DNA of 64,000 nt from DAOTTY01 sp964451095 (GTDB lineage: Bacteria; Chloroflexota; Anaerolineae; Aggregatilineales; Phototrophicaceae). The notes under the pieces were generated by a model, which saw only the letters and a program-made list of their open reading frames with translations, ran no database searches and had not been told where the DNA came from. The stretch covers positions 11,744-75,743 of the forward strand of contig CAYVGI010000006.1 of the NCBI GenBank assembly GCA_964451095.1, written 5' to 3'. Positions 25,578-34,581 of the stretch are shown here, piece by piece. Within the stretch, counting starts at the first letter, position 1, and the number at the start of each line of letters is the position of its first letter. The translations under genes and the position numbers were made by a program.

Positions 25578-26669
25578 TTATTGCGCGGCTGGGGCAGTTT
25601 GTGTGGGTTGGGTTAGCCGCTGTGCCCACTGTAGGGCGGCGTGCACGGCATACGTCATCCAGATGGTCTGGATCATGAGCATGGGCAGCAGCAAAATCTC
25701 AATGTCGCTGCCGAAGTACACCAGCCCGAACACCCCATAGCTAGCATAGGCAATCATCAGTGTGACGCCCAGCGTGGGGTACCAGCGGGACATGCGTGCA
25801 ATGCCAACCACCCCCAACACCACGCCCACAAACGTAAACTGCCTGCTCATTAGCCCGGTGATGTACAGCCAGCGCACAGGCTCGCGCCAGCCGTCAAACA
25901 CAATGTAAGGCACGGAGACCCCGGCGATGTGCATCTGGAAGCTGGAGCGCACCCCCCAGTCCAGCGAGACGTACTCCACGCCAATGCCCCACAGCCCGTA
26001 AACCGTCAGCACTGCCAGTGCCAGCCAGTACCAGCGCGGCAGCCGTGCGTGCGATAGCCAAAGCCCCAGGCTCGCTGCCGGGATGAACAACGTAAACAGC
26101 GGGTCGTTGAGTACGCCCAGCGTCATCATGAGCAGGACGCCGTAGATGTGCGGTTTGCTGAGCGGGGTTGCAGGCGGCTCGTTCGGGCGTGGGTTCGTCT
26201 GCCGCAGCGCTGTGATGAGCATGTACAGCAGCCACGCGGACAAAATCGTCGTCAGGCGCAGGCTGCGCTGGGTGGTGCCGAACAGCAGGTACAAACCGAC
26301 GAATACCGTGATGCCCACGGCAAAGCTTAGGAACACCCGGCGGTTCCAACGCAGCACAAACGCTGCCATACCGCCCCCCGCCAGGATAAACAGCAGCACC
26401 AGCCACGCGCTCACAGTAGGCGGGCCGCCCACCTGTGACCAGTACGCCGGGCTAAACGCCAGCACCAGCCCACCCACATAGGCAAACGCCGCCCCCAGGC
26501 GGCGCAGGCACAGGCTCACACCGATGATGACGATGGACAGCGCCGTGGCCCGCAGCAGCGGCGTGTTACCCATCCACAAGAACGCCAACCACGCCGTCGT
26601 GCCTGCCAGCACCGCCGGGTACCAGTAGGTCAATCGGTGTTGCTGTTTTTCCGCCAGTTGCAGCATCAT
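25578..26669 (-). CDS. Polytopic membrane protein of unknown function
   Basis: This 363-residue protein has about ten hydrophobic segments, alternating with short loops, and no soluble domain. It starts with ATG 26669 overlapping the mrdA stop as ATGA, so it is translationally coupled to PBP2. It does not match SEDS or MurJ motifs by eye; the layout resembles small glycosyltransferase-39-like or O-antigen-ligase-like membrane proteins, but no catalytic motif is obvious. The reading frame that runs on upstream through the N stretch is an artefact. Its place between mrdA and minC suggests a role in envelope growth. Confidence 0.7.
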   Translation of the reverse strand: MMLQLAEKQQHRLTYWYPAVLAGTTAWLAFLWMGNTPLLRATALSIVIIGVSLCLRRLGAAFAYVGGLVLAFSPAYWSQVGGPPTVSAWLVLLFILAGGGMAAFVLRWNRRVFLSFAVGITVFVGLYLLFGTTQRSLRLTTILSAWLLYMLITALRQTNPRPNEPPATPLSKPHIYGVLLMMTLGVLNDPLFTLFIPAASLGLWLSHARLPRWYWLALAVLTVYGLWGIGVEYVSLDWGVRSSFQMHIAGVSVPYIVFDGWREPVRWLYITGLMSRQFTFVGVVLGVVGIARMSRWYPTLGVTLMIAYASYGVFGLVYFGSDIEILLLPMLMIQTIWMTYAVHAALQWAQRLTQPTQTAPAAQ

Positions 26670-29121
26670 GGGGCGGTAGCCCCAGGGTTGTTCACAGGAA
26701 CCACAGGCGACCCCTCTTCGCGCTCGTTTTGCAGCCGGAAGTACGCCTCCAACGTCTCGACGACAACTGGCAGCGCCACGCTGGAGCCTTCCCCGCCGTT
26801 GTAGGCAAACGCAATCACGATGATCTCCGGGTTTTNNNNNNNNNNNNNNNNNNNNNNNNNNNNNNNNNNNNNNNNNNNNNNNNNNNNNNNNNNNNNNNNN
26901 NNNNNNNNNNNNNNNNNNNNNNNNNNNNNNNNNNNCTGGAGCCTTCCCCGCCGTTGTAGGCAAACGCAATCACGATGATCTCCGGGTTTTCGTACGGGGC
27001 ATAGCCCACATACCACGCATGGGCCGGCCAGTTACCGGGGCGGCATAGGCCCAGCGGTCGCGCAACGTCGTCGCAGTACTCTGCTGTGCCCGTTTTGCCT
27101 GCCGTCTCTACATAGGAGAGGTTCGCGCCCTGTGCGGTGCCCACTGTGACTGTCGCCCGCATCCCCTCACGGGTAATTTGCATATTTTCCGTGCTGAGGA
27201 ACGGCGGCTGGTAGTTCTGGTCAAATCGGTTTGGGTCGCACACTTGCCCGTTGAACACATAGTTGATTGGCGTGTGCACGCGGTACTCCACCAGCTCCGT
27301 CAGGAACGGGTCGGGGTTGGTGTCCACCGTATTGCGATAGCTCTCCGGGTCGCAGCGGTTTGGGTTGTAATACGGGTTGTCTACCTCGTCTTCGCACAAG
27401 CAAGCAAGGCTGCTGCTGCCCTTCATAATCATGTCCTCTAGCAGCATCAGCGTCACCTCTTCGCCCGCAGCAATGGTTTCCAGGTTGAGCGTACGCAGCA
27501 CCTTCGGCTCGAACGGGCGTGTGACGTTACCCTCTGCGTCCAGGAAGTCCCGAATGAGGGTGGGCTGGTGCAGCGTGCCGTTGTTCACAACGGCATTGGT
27601 AGACGCAAGCAGTTGCAGCGGTGTAGTCGTCACGTAACCCTGCCCGAACGCCGCGTTGTACGTGTCCCCAGTAGACCAGTTCTCGCCGTAGGTACGCCGC
27701 TTCCAGTCGGGGTCGGGCATCCGCCCGGCAAGCTCAGACGGCAGCTCAATGCCCAACTCCGAACCGATGCCCGTGGCAGTTGCATAGCGGAACAGGTTGT
27801 TGATGCCCAGTCCGCCGGGCTTCAGCACCGATGCGGGTAGCTCCGGGTTGCCGCCGCCGATTTGGTAGTAGTACACATCACAGCTTTGGGCAATCCCCTG
27901 GATCATGTCCACAGCGCCGTGTCCCTCGGCGAGCCAGCACACAAAGCGCTGGTCTTGGGCGCGGTCGTTGGGCGCATAGCGGTTTTCCAGGAACAGCACG
28001 CCGGGGTCTTGCAGGGTGGTGCGCGGGTCGATTACATCCTCCTCTAGCACGGCAGCCGCAGAGAGAATCTTCCAGACCGACCCCGGTGGGTACAGCGAGC
28101 GAATGGACTGGTTGACCAGCGGGCGCAGCGGGTCTTCTGCAATATCAAAGAAGTACTCGCCGTCAATGGCGCGGGCAAAGCGCGTGTTGTCGTAGGCGGG
28201 CACGCTCACCAATGCCAATATCTCGCCGGTGCTGGGCACCATAGCAATCACCACGCCCTGCTGCGTGCGGATGCGCCCCTCGGTGGTGTTCACAAAGGTT
28301 AGTCGGTCAACAAGTGCTTGCTCCGCCGCCGCTTGCAGATCCACGTCAACGGTTAAGCGGATGTTCTCGCCCGGCACCGGCTCGATTTGCTCCAACACCT
28401 GGATTTCTCGCCCGGCAACGTCCACCTCACGCAAGATCGAGCCGCGCTCCCCCTGCATGAAGTTTTGCAGGAAGAACTCAATGCCGTCGTAGCCCGTGCG
28501 CTCAAAGCGCGGGTCAAAGCCCAGGTCGCGCAGCGCGTCCGCCTCCTCCGCGCTCACCGGACCCATATAACCGATGATGTGCGATGTGAGCGCACCGTCC
28601 GGGTACTCCCGCACAGATGCCACGCTGATGTCCACACCGGACATAAACACGCGGTCTTCCAAAATCTGCTGGGCGACGTTGAGCGGGATGTCTTGCGCGA
28701 CGACCACAGGCGTGTAGGGCTGCACACCCGCGCCATCTGCCACCAGTTCTTCAATGCTGCGCAGGTTGCTGCCAGATGCCACACGAATCGCTGCGGTGGG
28801 GGGCACATCCGTCAGTGCGGAGATGCGGTTGAAGATGTCCAGCGTTTCCTCATCGCTGACGGGTAGCGCGGCGGGCACAATCGTCACGTTGTAGGCGGGC
28901 ACGTTGATTGCCATGGGGCGGTCGTAGCGGTCGAACACGACGCCGCGCGGTGCGGGAATGGGCAGGCGGTTCAGGCGGTTATCGTCCGCCAGCAGCTCAA
29001 ACTCATCGCCGCGTGCGATTTGGAACTGATACAGTTGTAGGGAGAAGATAAGGAAGACGGCGAAGATAATGCCCTGGAAGAAGCTAAGCCGCCAGGTTTG
29101 GAACGGTGCAATGCGCTGCAA
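26666..29121 (-). CDS. mrdA: Elongation class B penicillin-binding protein 2 (MrdA), interrupted only by an assembly gap
   Basis: PBP2 is the transpeptidase partner of RodA. TM 13-33, the dimerisation domain with APRGVVFDRYDRPMA (57-71), and transpeptidase motifs S348-V-W-K351, S413-C-D415 and K676-T-G are visible. The span contains 100 Ns plus a duplicated 55-bp end; deleting 155 bp gives one continuous 766-codon frame whose junction reads NGGEGSSVALPVVVETL, the normal PBP C-terminus. It is longer than usual because of an insert at about 568-645 with several cysteines; the whole extracytoplasmic part has eight Cys, suggesting disulfides. Confidence 0.92.
26781..26990. other. Scaffold gap (100 N, 26836-26935) flanked by a perfect 55-bp duplication
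   Basis: The 55 bases before the Ns (26781-26835) are identical to the 55 bases after them (26936-26990). This is what two contigs overlapping by one k-mer look like when a scaffolder joins them without merging. The true sequence most likely has a single copy and no gap. Confidence 0.93.
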
Positions 29122-29161
29122 GAGTTAACCCTCTAACGACAAACAATCCCGGTTCTGATGC

Positions 29162-29671
29162 TCACTGGAACACCCTGGGTGCGGGCTGCACACGCTTTTG
29201 CACACGCCGCACGAACCAGTAGGCAGGTGCCAGCAGCGCCACATTGTACAGGGCACTGGGCACAATAGCATAGGACAGCGCGTTCAGGAAGTCCGCAGGG
29301 AAGCCCACAAACGACATCACCAGCGCAAACACGGTCTCCTTCAGCAACGTGCCAGCGACCACCAGCAAGCTCAGCAGCAGGAAACCCACGCGATACAGCC
29401 GCCGATCCAGGATTTGCACCACCGTGACGATAAGAATCAGCCCTAGCGACGAGGTACCCGTGGGCGCAGCAGAGAGCAAGTCTTGCACGATGCCGCCCAC
29501 AAACGCCCAGGTGAGCGCCTCGTCAAACTCGCTGTTGACCGACCAACTCATGACCAGCAGCAGCACAAAGTCCGGTCCGCCGCCCAGGATGCGAATTTGT
29601 GGCACTAGGCTGGATTGCAGCGCTGCCGCCAGCGCCAGGATGGGGATGCTTACGCTGAGGTACGCGAGCAC
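29162..29671 (-). CDS. mreD: Rod shape-determining membrane protein MreD
   Basis: MreD is an integral membrane part of the elongasome. The 169-residue protein has about five TM segments, starting with LSVSIPILALAAALQSSLVPQIRILGG, PDFVLLLVMSW and then TWAFVGGIVQDLLSAAPTGTSSLGL, which matches the family pattern (GFxxGLxxDxxxxxxxGxxxL). It sits between mreC and mrdA, 3 bp from mreC. Conservation is weak as usual for MreD, so context carries part of the assignment. Confidence 0.88.
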   Translation of the reverse strand: MLAYLSVSIPILALAAALQSSLVPQIRILGGGPDFVLLLVMSWSVNSEFDEALTWAFVGGIVQDLLSAAPTGTSSLGLILIVTVVQILDRRLYRVGFLLLSLLVVAGTLLKETVFALVMSFVGFPADFLNALSYAIVPSALYNVALLAPAYWFVRRVQKRVQPAPRVFQ

Positions 29672-29674
29672 GGG

Positions 29675-30541
29675 CTACTGCTCCGCTTCGCCTTCTTCGG
29701 TGTCCTGCTCCAAGATGGACAGGTCAACGGGTTCAAAGCTCGTCACCACCAGCACGAACTCCAGCGTGTCGAAGTTGTTGAAGCTGCGCACCTGTGCCTC
29801 CTGGAACAACTCAAACTCAAACTGGCGGATACTGGTCACCGCGCCCACCACAACATCTGGCGGGAAGTTGCCGCCCAACCCGGACGTGATGACAATGTCG
29901 CCCTCCTGGATTTCCTGATCTAGCGGGACAAACGTCAGGCGCAAATTGCCGCTAAGTTGCCCGATCACCGTGCCCTCCACGCGGTTGGACTGCAAGCGCA
30001 CGCTAACCGCGCTGGTCGGGTCGGTAATCAGCAGCACCCGCGATGCCCGCGCACTGACCGTCAGCACACGCCCCACCAGCCCCTGCTGCGTGACCACAGG
30101 CATTCCCACGGCGATACCATCGCGGGTGCCCCGGTTAACGGTGATGGTGCGCAGTTGCCCGTTCTGCTCAATGTCGATGATGTCTGCGGTGACGAAGTCT
30201 TGGTCTTCGCGGATGGACGCATAATCCAGCAGTTCCGTCAGGCGTTGATAGTCGCTTTCGATCTCGCGCAGTTCCACCAACTCGGACTGATACTGCGCCA
30301 GGGTTTCTTCCAGCAGCGCAACGCGGGCACGCAAGTCACGGATTTGGGCGAGTTCACTGGCAGATTGTGACATGGACAGCGTAAAGTTGTTCAAACTGCC
30401 AGAAATCCACTGGATGGGCGTTGCCGTGGCGTTTTCCACGGGGGTGAGGATGCCAATCGCGCTCAAGATAATGAGGCTCATGCAGGCGAAAATGCTAATG
30501 AAAAACAGGGTGATGGGATTGCTGCGCCAGCTACGGGTCAA
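29675..30541 (-). CDS. mreC: Rod shape-determining protein MreC
   Basis: MreC is a bitopic scaffold that activates PBP2-RodA. One TM segment (about residues 11-29), a coiled coil (about 62-98, LRARVALLEETLAQYQSELVELREIE) and the beta-rich MreC core (VTADIIDIEQ, TVNRGTRDGIAVGMPVVTQQGLVGRV, VLLITDPTSAVSVRLQ, GDIVITSGLGGNFPPDVVVG) are visible. The C-terminus is acidic (QDTEEGEAEQ). At 288 residues it has normal length. It lies 75 bp downstream of mreB. Confidence 0.95.
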   Translation of the reverse strand: MTRSWRSNPITLFFISIFACMSLIILSAIGILTPVENATATPIQWISGSLNNFTLSMSQSASELAQIRDLRARVALLEETLAQYQSELVELREIESDYQRLTELLDYASIREDQDFVTADIIDIEQNGQLRTITVNRGTRDGIAVGMPVVTQQGLVGRVLTVSARASRVLLITDPTSAVSVRLQSNRVEGTVIGQLSGNLRLTFVPLDQEIQEGDIVITSGLGGNFPPDVVVGAVTSIRQFEFELFQEAQVRSFNNFDTLEFVLVVTSFEPVDLSILEQDTEEGEAEQ

Positions 30542-30616
30542 TGCGTGAGGACTCCACTACCACTTCTCGTCAGGCGTGCATTATAGCAAAGCCGCCCACG
30601 GGACGTGCACCCTGCG

Positions 30617-31678
30617 CTAGTGGTGCGTGCTGCCGCGCTCAATGCCGACGAGCAGCCGCCGCAGGTTGTTGTAGTCTTCCAGCACGCGCCCGGCACCGCG
30701 TGCCACACACGTCATGGCGTCGTCGGCAACGTAAGCGCGGATGTTCACTTCCTCCGCGAGTCGCTGGTCTAGCCCGCGGAGCTGCCCAGCACCCCCTGCC
30801 AGGCAAATGCCGCTCTCCATCAGGTCTGCGATGAGTTCTGGTGGCGTTTCGTCCAGCGCGTCCTTCACCGTGTCGATCAGAATATCGACCGAGCCGGACA
30901 GCGCCTCGCGCATCTCAATCGAACTCACCTCAACCCGTGCTGGCAGCCCCGTAACCAGGTTGCGCCCGCTGACAGACCAGGTTTTCTCCTCCGGCAGCGG
31001 GTAAGCAGAGCCTACCGCAATCTTTACTTTTTCTGCGGTTGGCTCGCCGATGAGCAGGTTATACTTGGCACGCATGTACTGCACAATGTCCTCGTCCATC
31101 TCGTCGCCCGCCACACGGATGGAACGGCTAATCACAATGCCGCCCAACGAGAAGATCGCCACCTCGGTGGTACCACCACCGATGTCGATAATCATGCTGC
31201 CGCGTGTTTCCTGCACAGGTAGCCCCGCGCCAATCGCCGCTGCGACTGGCTCCTCAATCAGGAAGACCTCGCGGGCACCCGCGCTCAGTGTCGCATCGTA
31301 GACGGCACGCTTTTCCACTTCGGTCACGCCGCTGGGGATGCCCACCACCACCCGTGGGCGCGGCACGGGCACCCATGTCTGCTCGTGTGCCTTGTTGATG
31401 AGGTGGTGCAGCATCGCGTAAGTCACCTCGAACTCGCTAATCACCCCGTCGCGCAGCGGGCGCACGATGAGGATATCCTTGGGGTTTTTGCTCCACATCT
31501 CCTTGGCGCGGGCGCCTACCTCAATCGGCAGGTTGGTCTTTTTCTCGATGGCAACAAAAGAGGGTTCATTGATTACGATCCCTTTGCCTCGTACACTAAC
31601 GAGCGTGTTTGCGGTACCGAGGTCAATGCCAATATCCAGGGAGAAAAGTCCCAGTAAGTAGTCGAGTGGACCTAACAC
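30617..31678 (-). CDS. mreB: Actin-like rod shape-determining protein MreB
   Basis: MreB forms membrane filaments that orient the elongasome. Phosphate 1 DIGIDLGTANTLV, VGARAKEMWSKNP, phosphate 2 MIIDIGGGTTEVAIFSLGGIV, GDEMDEDIVQYMR and the adenosine motif ICLAGGAGQLRGLDQRL are clear. GTG at 31678 is the start, with AGGAG about 8 bp upstream. An N-terminal MLGPLDYLLGLFS stretch is hydrophobic and could act as membrane-binding helix. It heads the minus-strand shape operon, divergent from tilS. Confidence 0.96.
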   Translation of the reverse strand: MLGPLDYLLGLFSLDIGIDLGTANTLVSVRGKGIVINEPSFVAIEKKTNLPIEVGARAKEMWSKNPKDILIVRPLRDGVISEFEVTYAMLHHLINKAHEQTWVPVPRPRVVVGIPSGVTEVEKRAVYDATLSAGAREVFLIEEPVAAAIGAGLPVQETRGSMIIDIGGGTTEVAIFSLGGIVISRSIRVAGDEMDEDIVQYMRAKYNLLIGEPTAEKVKIAVGSAYPLPEEKTWSVSGRNLVTGLPARVEVSSIEMREALSGSVDILIDTVKDALDETPPELIADLMESGICLAGGAGQLRGLDQRLAEEVNIRAYVADDAMTCVARGAGRVLEDYNNLRRLLVGIERGSTHH

Positions 31679-31794
31679 ACATTGCTCCTGTCGGCACGAG
31701 GTAACGCAGGCATCAGGCCTACCCGGTGCCCTTTCATCGCAGGCAATCCTGAGTCAAACGCCCGCTATCTTAACCGCAATCGAGAAATTCAAAC

Positions 31795-33192
31795 ATGCCT
31801 TTCTTAGAATCCGTCCGGCGGGCGATCCAGCAGCAGAATTTGCTGCATGCGGGGCAAACTGTGGTGGTCGGTGTGTCCGGCGGGGCAGATTCACTCGCCC
31901 TGCTAGAAGCGCTGTACCGACTGCGCACGACGTTTGATGTGCAGTTGCATATCGTCACGCTAGACCACGGCTGGCGTGGCGCGGCAAGCGCAGCAGACGC
32001 ACACTTCGTCGCAGCGCAGGCACGCAGGCGAGATCTTCCGGTGACGCTGCGCACGCTGCCCCCCCCTACCACGGCTACGAACCTGGAAGCCGCCGGGCGC
32101 AAGGCACGCTACGATCTGTTTGCGGAGGTCGCAGCACGCATCGGTGCCCACACCATCGCCACCGGGCACCATGCCGATGACCAGGCGGAAACGGTGCTGC
32201 TGCGGCTGCTGCGCGGGGCGGGATTGCACGGGTTGCAGGGCATGGGCTGGCGGGCACCACTGCCCTATCACCCCGAACTTACGCTCGTACGCCCGCTGCT
32301 GGCGGTGCGCCGCACGGAGATTGACGCCTTTTCTGCGGGGGCAAATCTGCAACCGCGCCACGACCCCACCAACGACGACCCAACATTCCTGCGCAACCGC
32401 GTTCGCCACGAGTTGGTGCCCCTGTTGCAGCAGATGAACCCGAATATCACGGAGGCATTGGTGCGCCTGGCAGATGTCGCGTCGGTCGAATCCGACTATG
32501 TGGACGTGCAGGTGCAGGCGCTGTTGACGCAGCACGCCACCACACAAACGCACACATGGGGGTTCCCACGGGCGGCGCTGCTTGCGCAGCATCCCGCATT
32601 GCAGCGGCGGGTTATCGCAGCACTGGCGGCGCGTGCTCATGCCGCCCCACAGTTCGATGTGGACTACCAGCATATCGTTGCGGCGCAGTACGTGGCACAG
32701 TTTGGTGAACAGGGTGCGGTTGCACAGTTCCCGAACGGGGTGCAAATGCAAATCGCCTATGATGACCTGGTTTTCTCCGTAGACGGTGCGGCGAGCGCCC
32801 CCGTGCTATCGCTGCCGCGTAATGCGGTGCTGCCGCTGCTGCCGGGGCGACCTGTACCGTTAACGCAGGGGTGGTTGCTGCTGGCGGCGGATGTCCCCGT
32901 GGGTTACACCCCGCTGGGCACAATTTACCTGCACGATGACGTAAGACCGCATGTGCGTACCCGTAAGCCAGGTGACCGCATAGCATTGCGGGGACTGGGG
33001 GGGCACACACAAAAGCTAAAGGATTGGATGATAAATCGCAAAATCCCCCGCCCACAGCGCGATAACATTCCTATTATCGTTGACGATAACGCGACGATCA
33101 TGGTGGTGCACCTGACAGAGAGCGTTGTTGCAAATCCGTATCATGTGCCTACGGACAACGCCAAACGCTATACAATCTCCTGTAAGCTTTAG
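31795..33192 (+). CDS. tilS: tRNA(Ile)-lysidine synthase TilS
   Basis: TilS converts C34 of tRNA-Ile(CAU) to lysidine with ATP and lysine. The PP-loop SGGADSLALL near residue 28, the LDHGWRG motif, the ARYDLF segment, ATGHHADDQAETVLLRLLRGAG and the Arg/Asn-rich RHDPTNDDPTFLRNRVRHELVP match the family. A C-terminal domain (about 370-465, with TRKPGDRIALRGLGGHTQKLKDWMINRKIP) is present. Length 465 is normal. It is transcribed divergently from mreB over a 116-bp gap. Confidence 0.95.
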   Translation: MPFLESVRRAIQQQNLLHAGQTVVVGVSGGADSLALLEALYRLRTTFDVQLHIVTLDHGWRGAASAADAHFVAAQARRRDLPVTLRTLPPPTTATNLEAAGRKARYDLFAEVAARIGAHTIATGHHADDQAETVLLRLLRGAGLHGLQGMGWRAPLPYHPELTLVRPLLAVRRTEIDAFSAGANLQPRHDPTNDDPTFLRNRVRHELVPLLQQMNPNITEALVRLADVASVESDYVDVQVQALLTQHATTQTHTWGFPRAALLAQHPALQRRVIAALAARAHAAPQFDVDYQHIVAAQYVAQFGEQGAVAQFPNGVQMQIAYDDLVFSVDGAASAPVLSLPRNAVLPLLPGRPVPLTQGWLLLAADVPVGYTPLGTIYLHDDVRPHVRTRKPGDRIALRGLGGHTQKLKDWMINRKIPRPQRDNIPIIVDDNATIMVVHLTESVVANPYHVPTDNAKRYTISCKL

Positions 33193-33323
33193 CGTTTGCT
33201 ACGCATTTCAGTCAATTTGTTCATTCATGTCTGTATGTGGGGATTACCTGTTCTTGAAAATAATTGCGGTTAGATGTATGCTTGAGAAAGGATAGCGGCA
33301 AGATTAAAGTTACGAGGCAGTCC

Positions 33324-34220
33324 ATGGACATTAATCCGGCAAAAATGAATGATGTAGGTAATGAAGCAGCGCACATTCTTGTCGTTGACGACGAGGGTGC
33401 GATTCGCTACTCCGTTAGTAAAACCCTGCAACGGGTAGGCTACCGCGTGAGCGAGGCGGCAAGTGGCGAAGAAGCGATTGAAATGGTCAACGGGCAGGAC
33501 TTTGACGTGGTTTTGACAGACATCCGTATGCCCGGCATCGACGGTGTGGAACTGCTGCGGCGCATTAAAGACCTGGTGCCAGACGCAAGCGTTATCCTGA
33601 TGACGGGCTATGCCAGCCTGGGCACAGCAATCGAGGCGCTGCGACTGGGCGCACACGACTACCTGATTAAGCCTAGCTCCAGCCAGGACATCAAGCACAG
33701 CGTCTCCGAGGGCATCAAGCGTTCTCGCAATTTGCGCCGCCGCCGTGACCTACTCAAGGTGATCCAGCGTAACCTCTCCGAACTGCAAACCACGCAGATC
33801 AAAGCGGAGCAGCCACCCGCCTACGAGGGCTATGACGAACCCCGCCCGGCAGTCGAACCGTCGCTGGACGATGTGACCGTGCCGGAACAGGCGAGCAGTA
33901 TGCAGCTTGGGATGCTGACGGTGTTCCCCGGTCGTTACCAGATCGCGGTTGAGGACAAACCGATTGATCTGACCCCGACGGAGTTCGACCTGCTGTTGTA
34001 TTTGGCGGCACACCAGGGGCGGGTGGTTTCCTGCCACGAGTTGGTGCGCGAAGTGCGCGGCTACACCGTGGGCGAGGCGGAAGCACGCGAGGTCATCCGC
34101 CCGCATGTGAGCAACCTGCGCCGCAAGCTAAAAAAAGCGGGTTTAGACCAGGATCTCATCGTTAATGTGCGTGGCATTGGCTATCGGCTAAGCGAGCGTG
34201 CGTCTAACGGCAGCAACTAG
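33324..34220 (+). CDS. Orphan response regulator: receiver domain plus winged-helix DNA-binding domain
   Basis: Residues about 17-130 form a CheY-like receiver with the acidic pair D22-D23, phospho-acceptor D66 (VVLTDIRMPGIDG), the MTGYAS switch segment and the conserved Lys in DYLIKP. After a helical, charged linker (about 130-205) comes an OmpR-like winged helix (about 210-295; IDLTPTEFDLLLYLAAHQGRVVSCHELV and VNVRGIGYRLSE). The receiver looks NtrC-like while the output is OmpR-like. The ATG at 33324 has GAGG 6 bp upstream and is preferred to an upstream in-frame ATG at 33264. No histidine kinase gene is nearby. Confidence 0.9.
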   Translation: MDINPAKMNDVGNEAAHILVVDDEGAIRYSVSKTLQRVGYRVSEAASGEEAIEMVNGQDFDVVLTDIRMPGIDGVELLRRIKDLVPDASVILMTGYASLGTAIEALRLGAHDYLIKPSSSQDIKHSVSEGIKRSRNLRRRRDLLKVIQRNLSELQTTQIKAEQPPAYEGYDEPRPAVEPSLDDVTVPEQASSMQLGMLTVFPGRYQIAVEDKPIDLTPTEFDLLLYLAAHQGRVVSCHELVREVRGYTVGEAEAREVIRPHVSNLRRKLKKAGLDQDLIVNVRGIGYRLSERASNGSN

Positions 34221-34258
34221 CAGCATACGTTCCTCTTCGTCCGCGAGGTCACGGTGAA

Positions 34259-34292
34259 CAGGCAGGGTCGCCCAAAGTGGGTGCTCTGCCTG
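34259..34292 (+). terminator. Terminator hairpin after the response regulator
   Basis: CAGGCAG (34259-34265) pairs with CTGCCTG (34286-34292), with CGCCC/GGGTG pairing inside. A GATTTGCGTTT stretch follows; the T-run is weak. Confidence 0.6.
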
Positions 34293-34366
34293 ATTTGCGT
34301 TTAGGGGATGTTTGTCCACATGGCTAGCCGCTGTTGCCCACCCGGTTAAATTGTGTGGTCTTTGCG

Positions 34367-34395
34367 TTGATTTATTTTGAGATTAACGATATAAA
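34367..34395 (+). promoter_or_regulatory. Candidate sigma-70 promoter for the DICT-GAF gene
   Basis: TTGATT (34367-34372), a 17-bp spacer and TATAAA (34390-34395) form a near-consensus promoter in an AT-rich patch. The start would be near 34402, 180 nt upstream of the ATG at 34582. Confidence 0.5.
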
Positions 34396-34581
34396 TACAA
34401 GAAAAGTTAAGCGTTTTTCATCTTGCATCAATGTTTGTGCTTTATGCTGTCGTCTAGTTGAGCTAATTACAGGGCGAAACGGGCTTGTCCCCCCCATCAC
34501 GTCAGCGGGAACCTGTGTAGTCCAGATTTCAACGAACAAGTTCAACGCTTGTTAACTTAGTTGTGTACCTAAAGGTAAGTC

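Larger units (their letters stand above)
34221..34581 (+). other. Intergenic region with long putative 5' leader (361 bp)
   Basis: It holds the response-regulator terminator, an AT-rich promoter region and about 180 nt of leader before the DICT-GAF gene. In the leader, ACAGG (34469-34473) could pair with CCTGT (34512-34516) around a G/C-rich interior, and AACAAG/CTTGTT (34535-34553) forms a small hairpin near the start codon. I could not fit it to a known riboswitch class. Confidence 0.4.

Noticed and set aside
25578..26969. Long minus-strand frame running through the N block into the membrane gene
   Set aside because: The part upstream of 26669 exists only because Ns are read as open codons; the real start is ATG 26669 in an ATGA overlap with mrdA.
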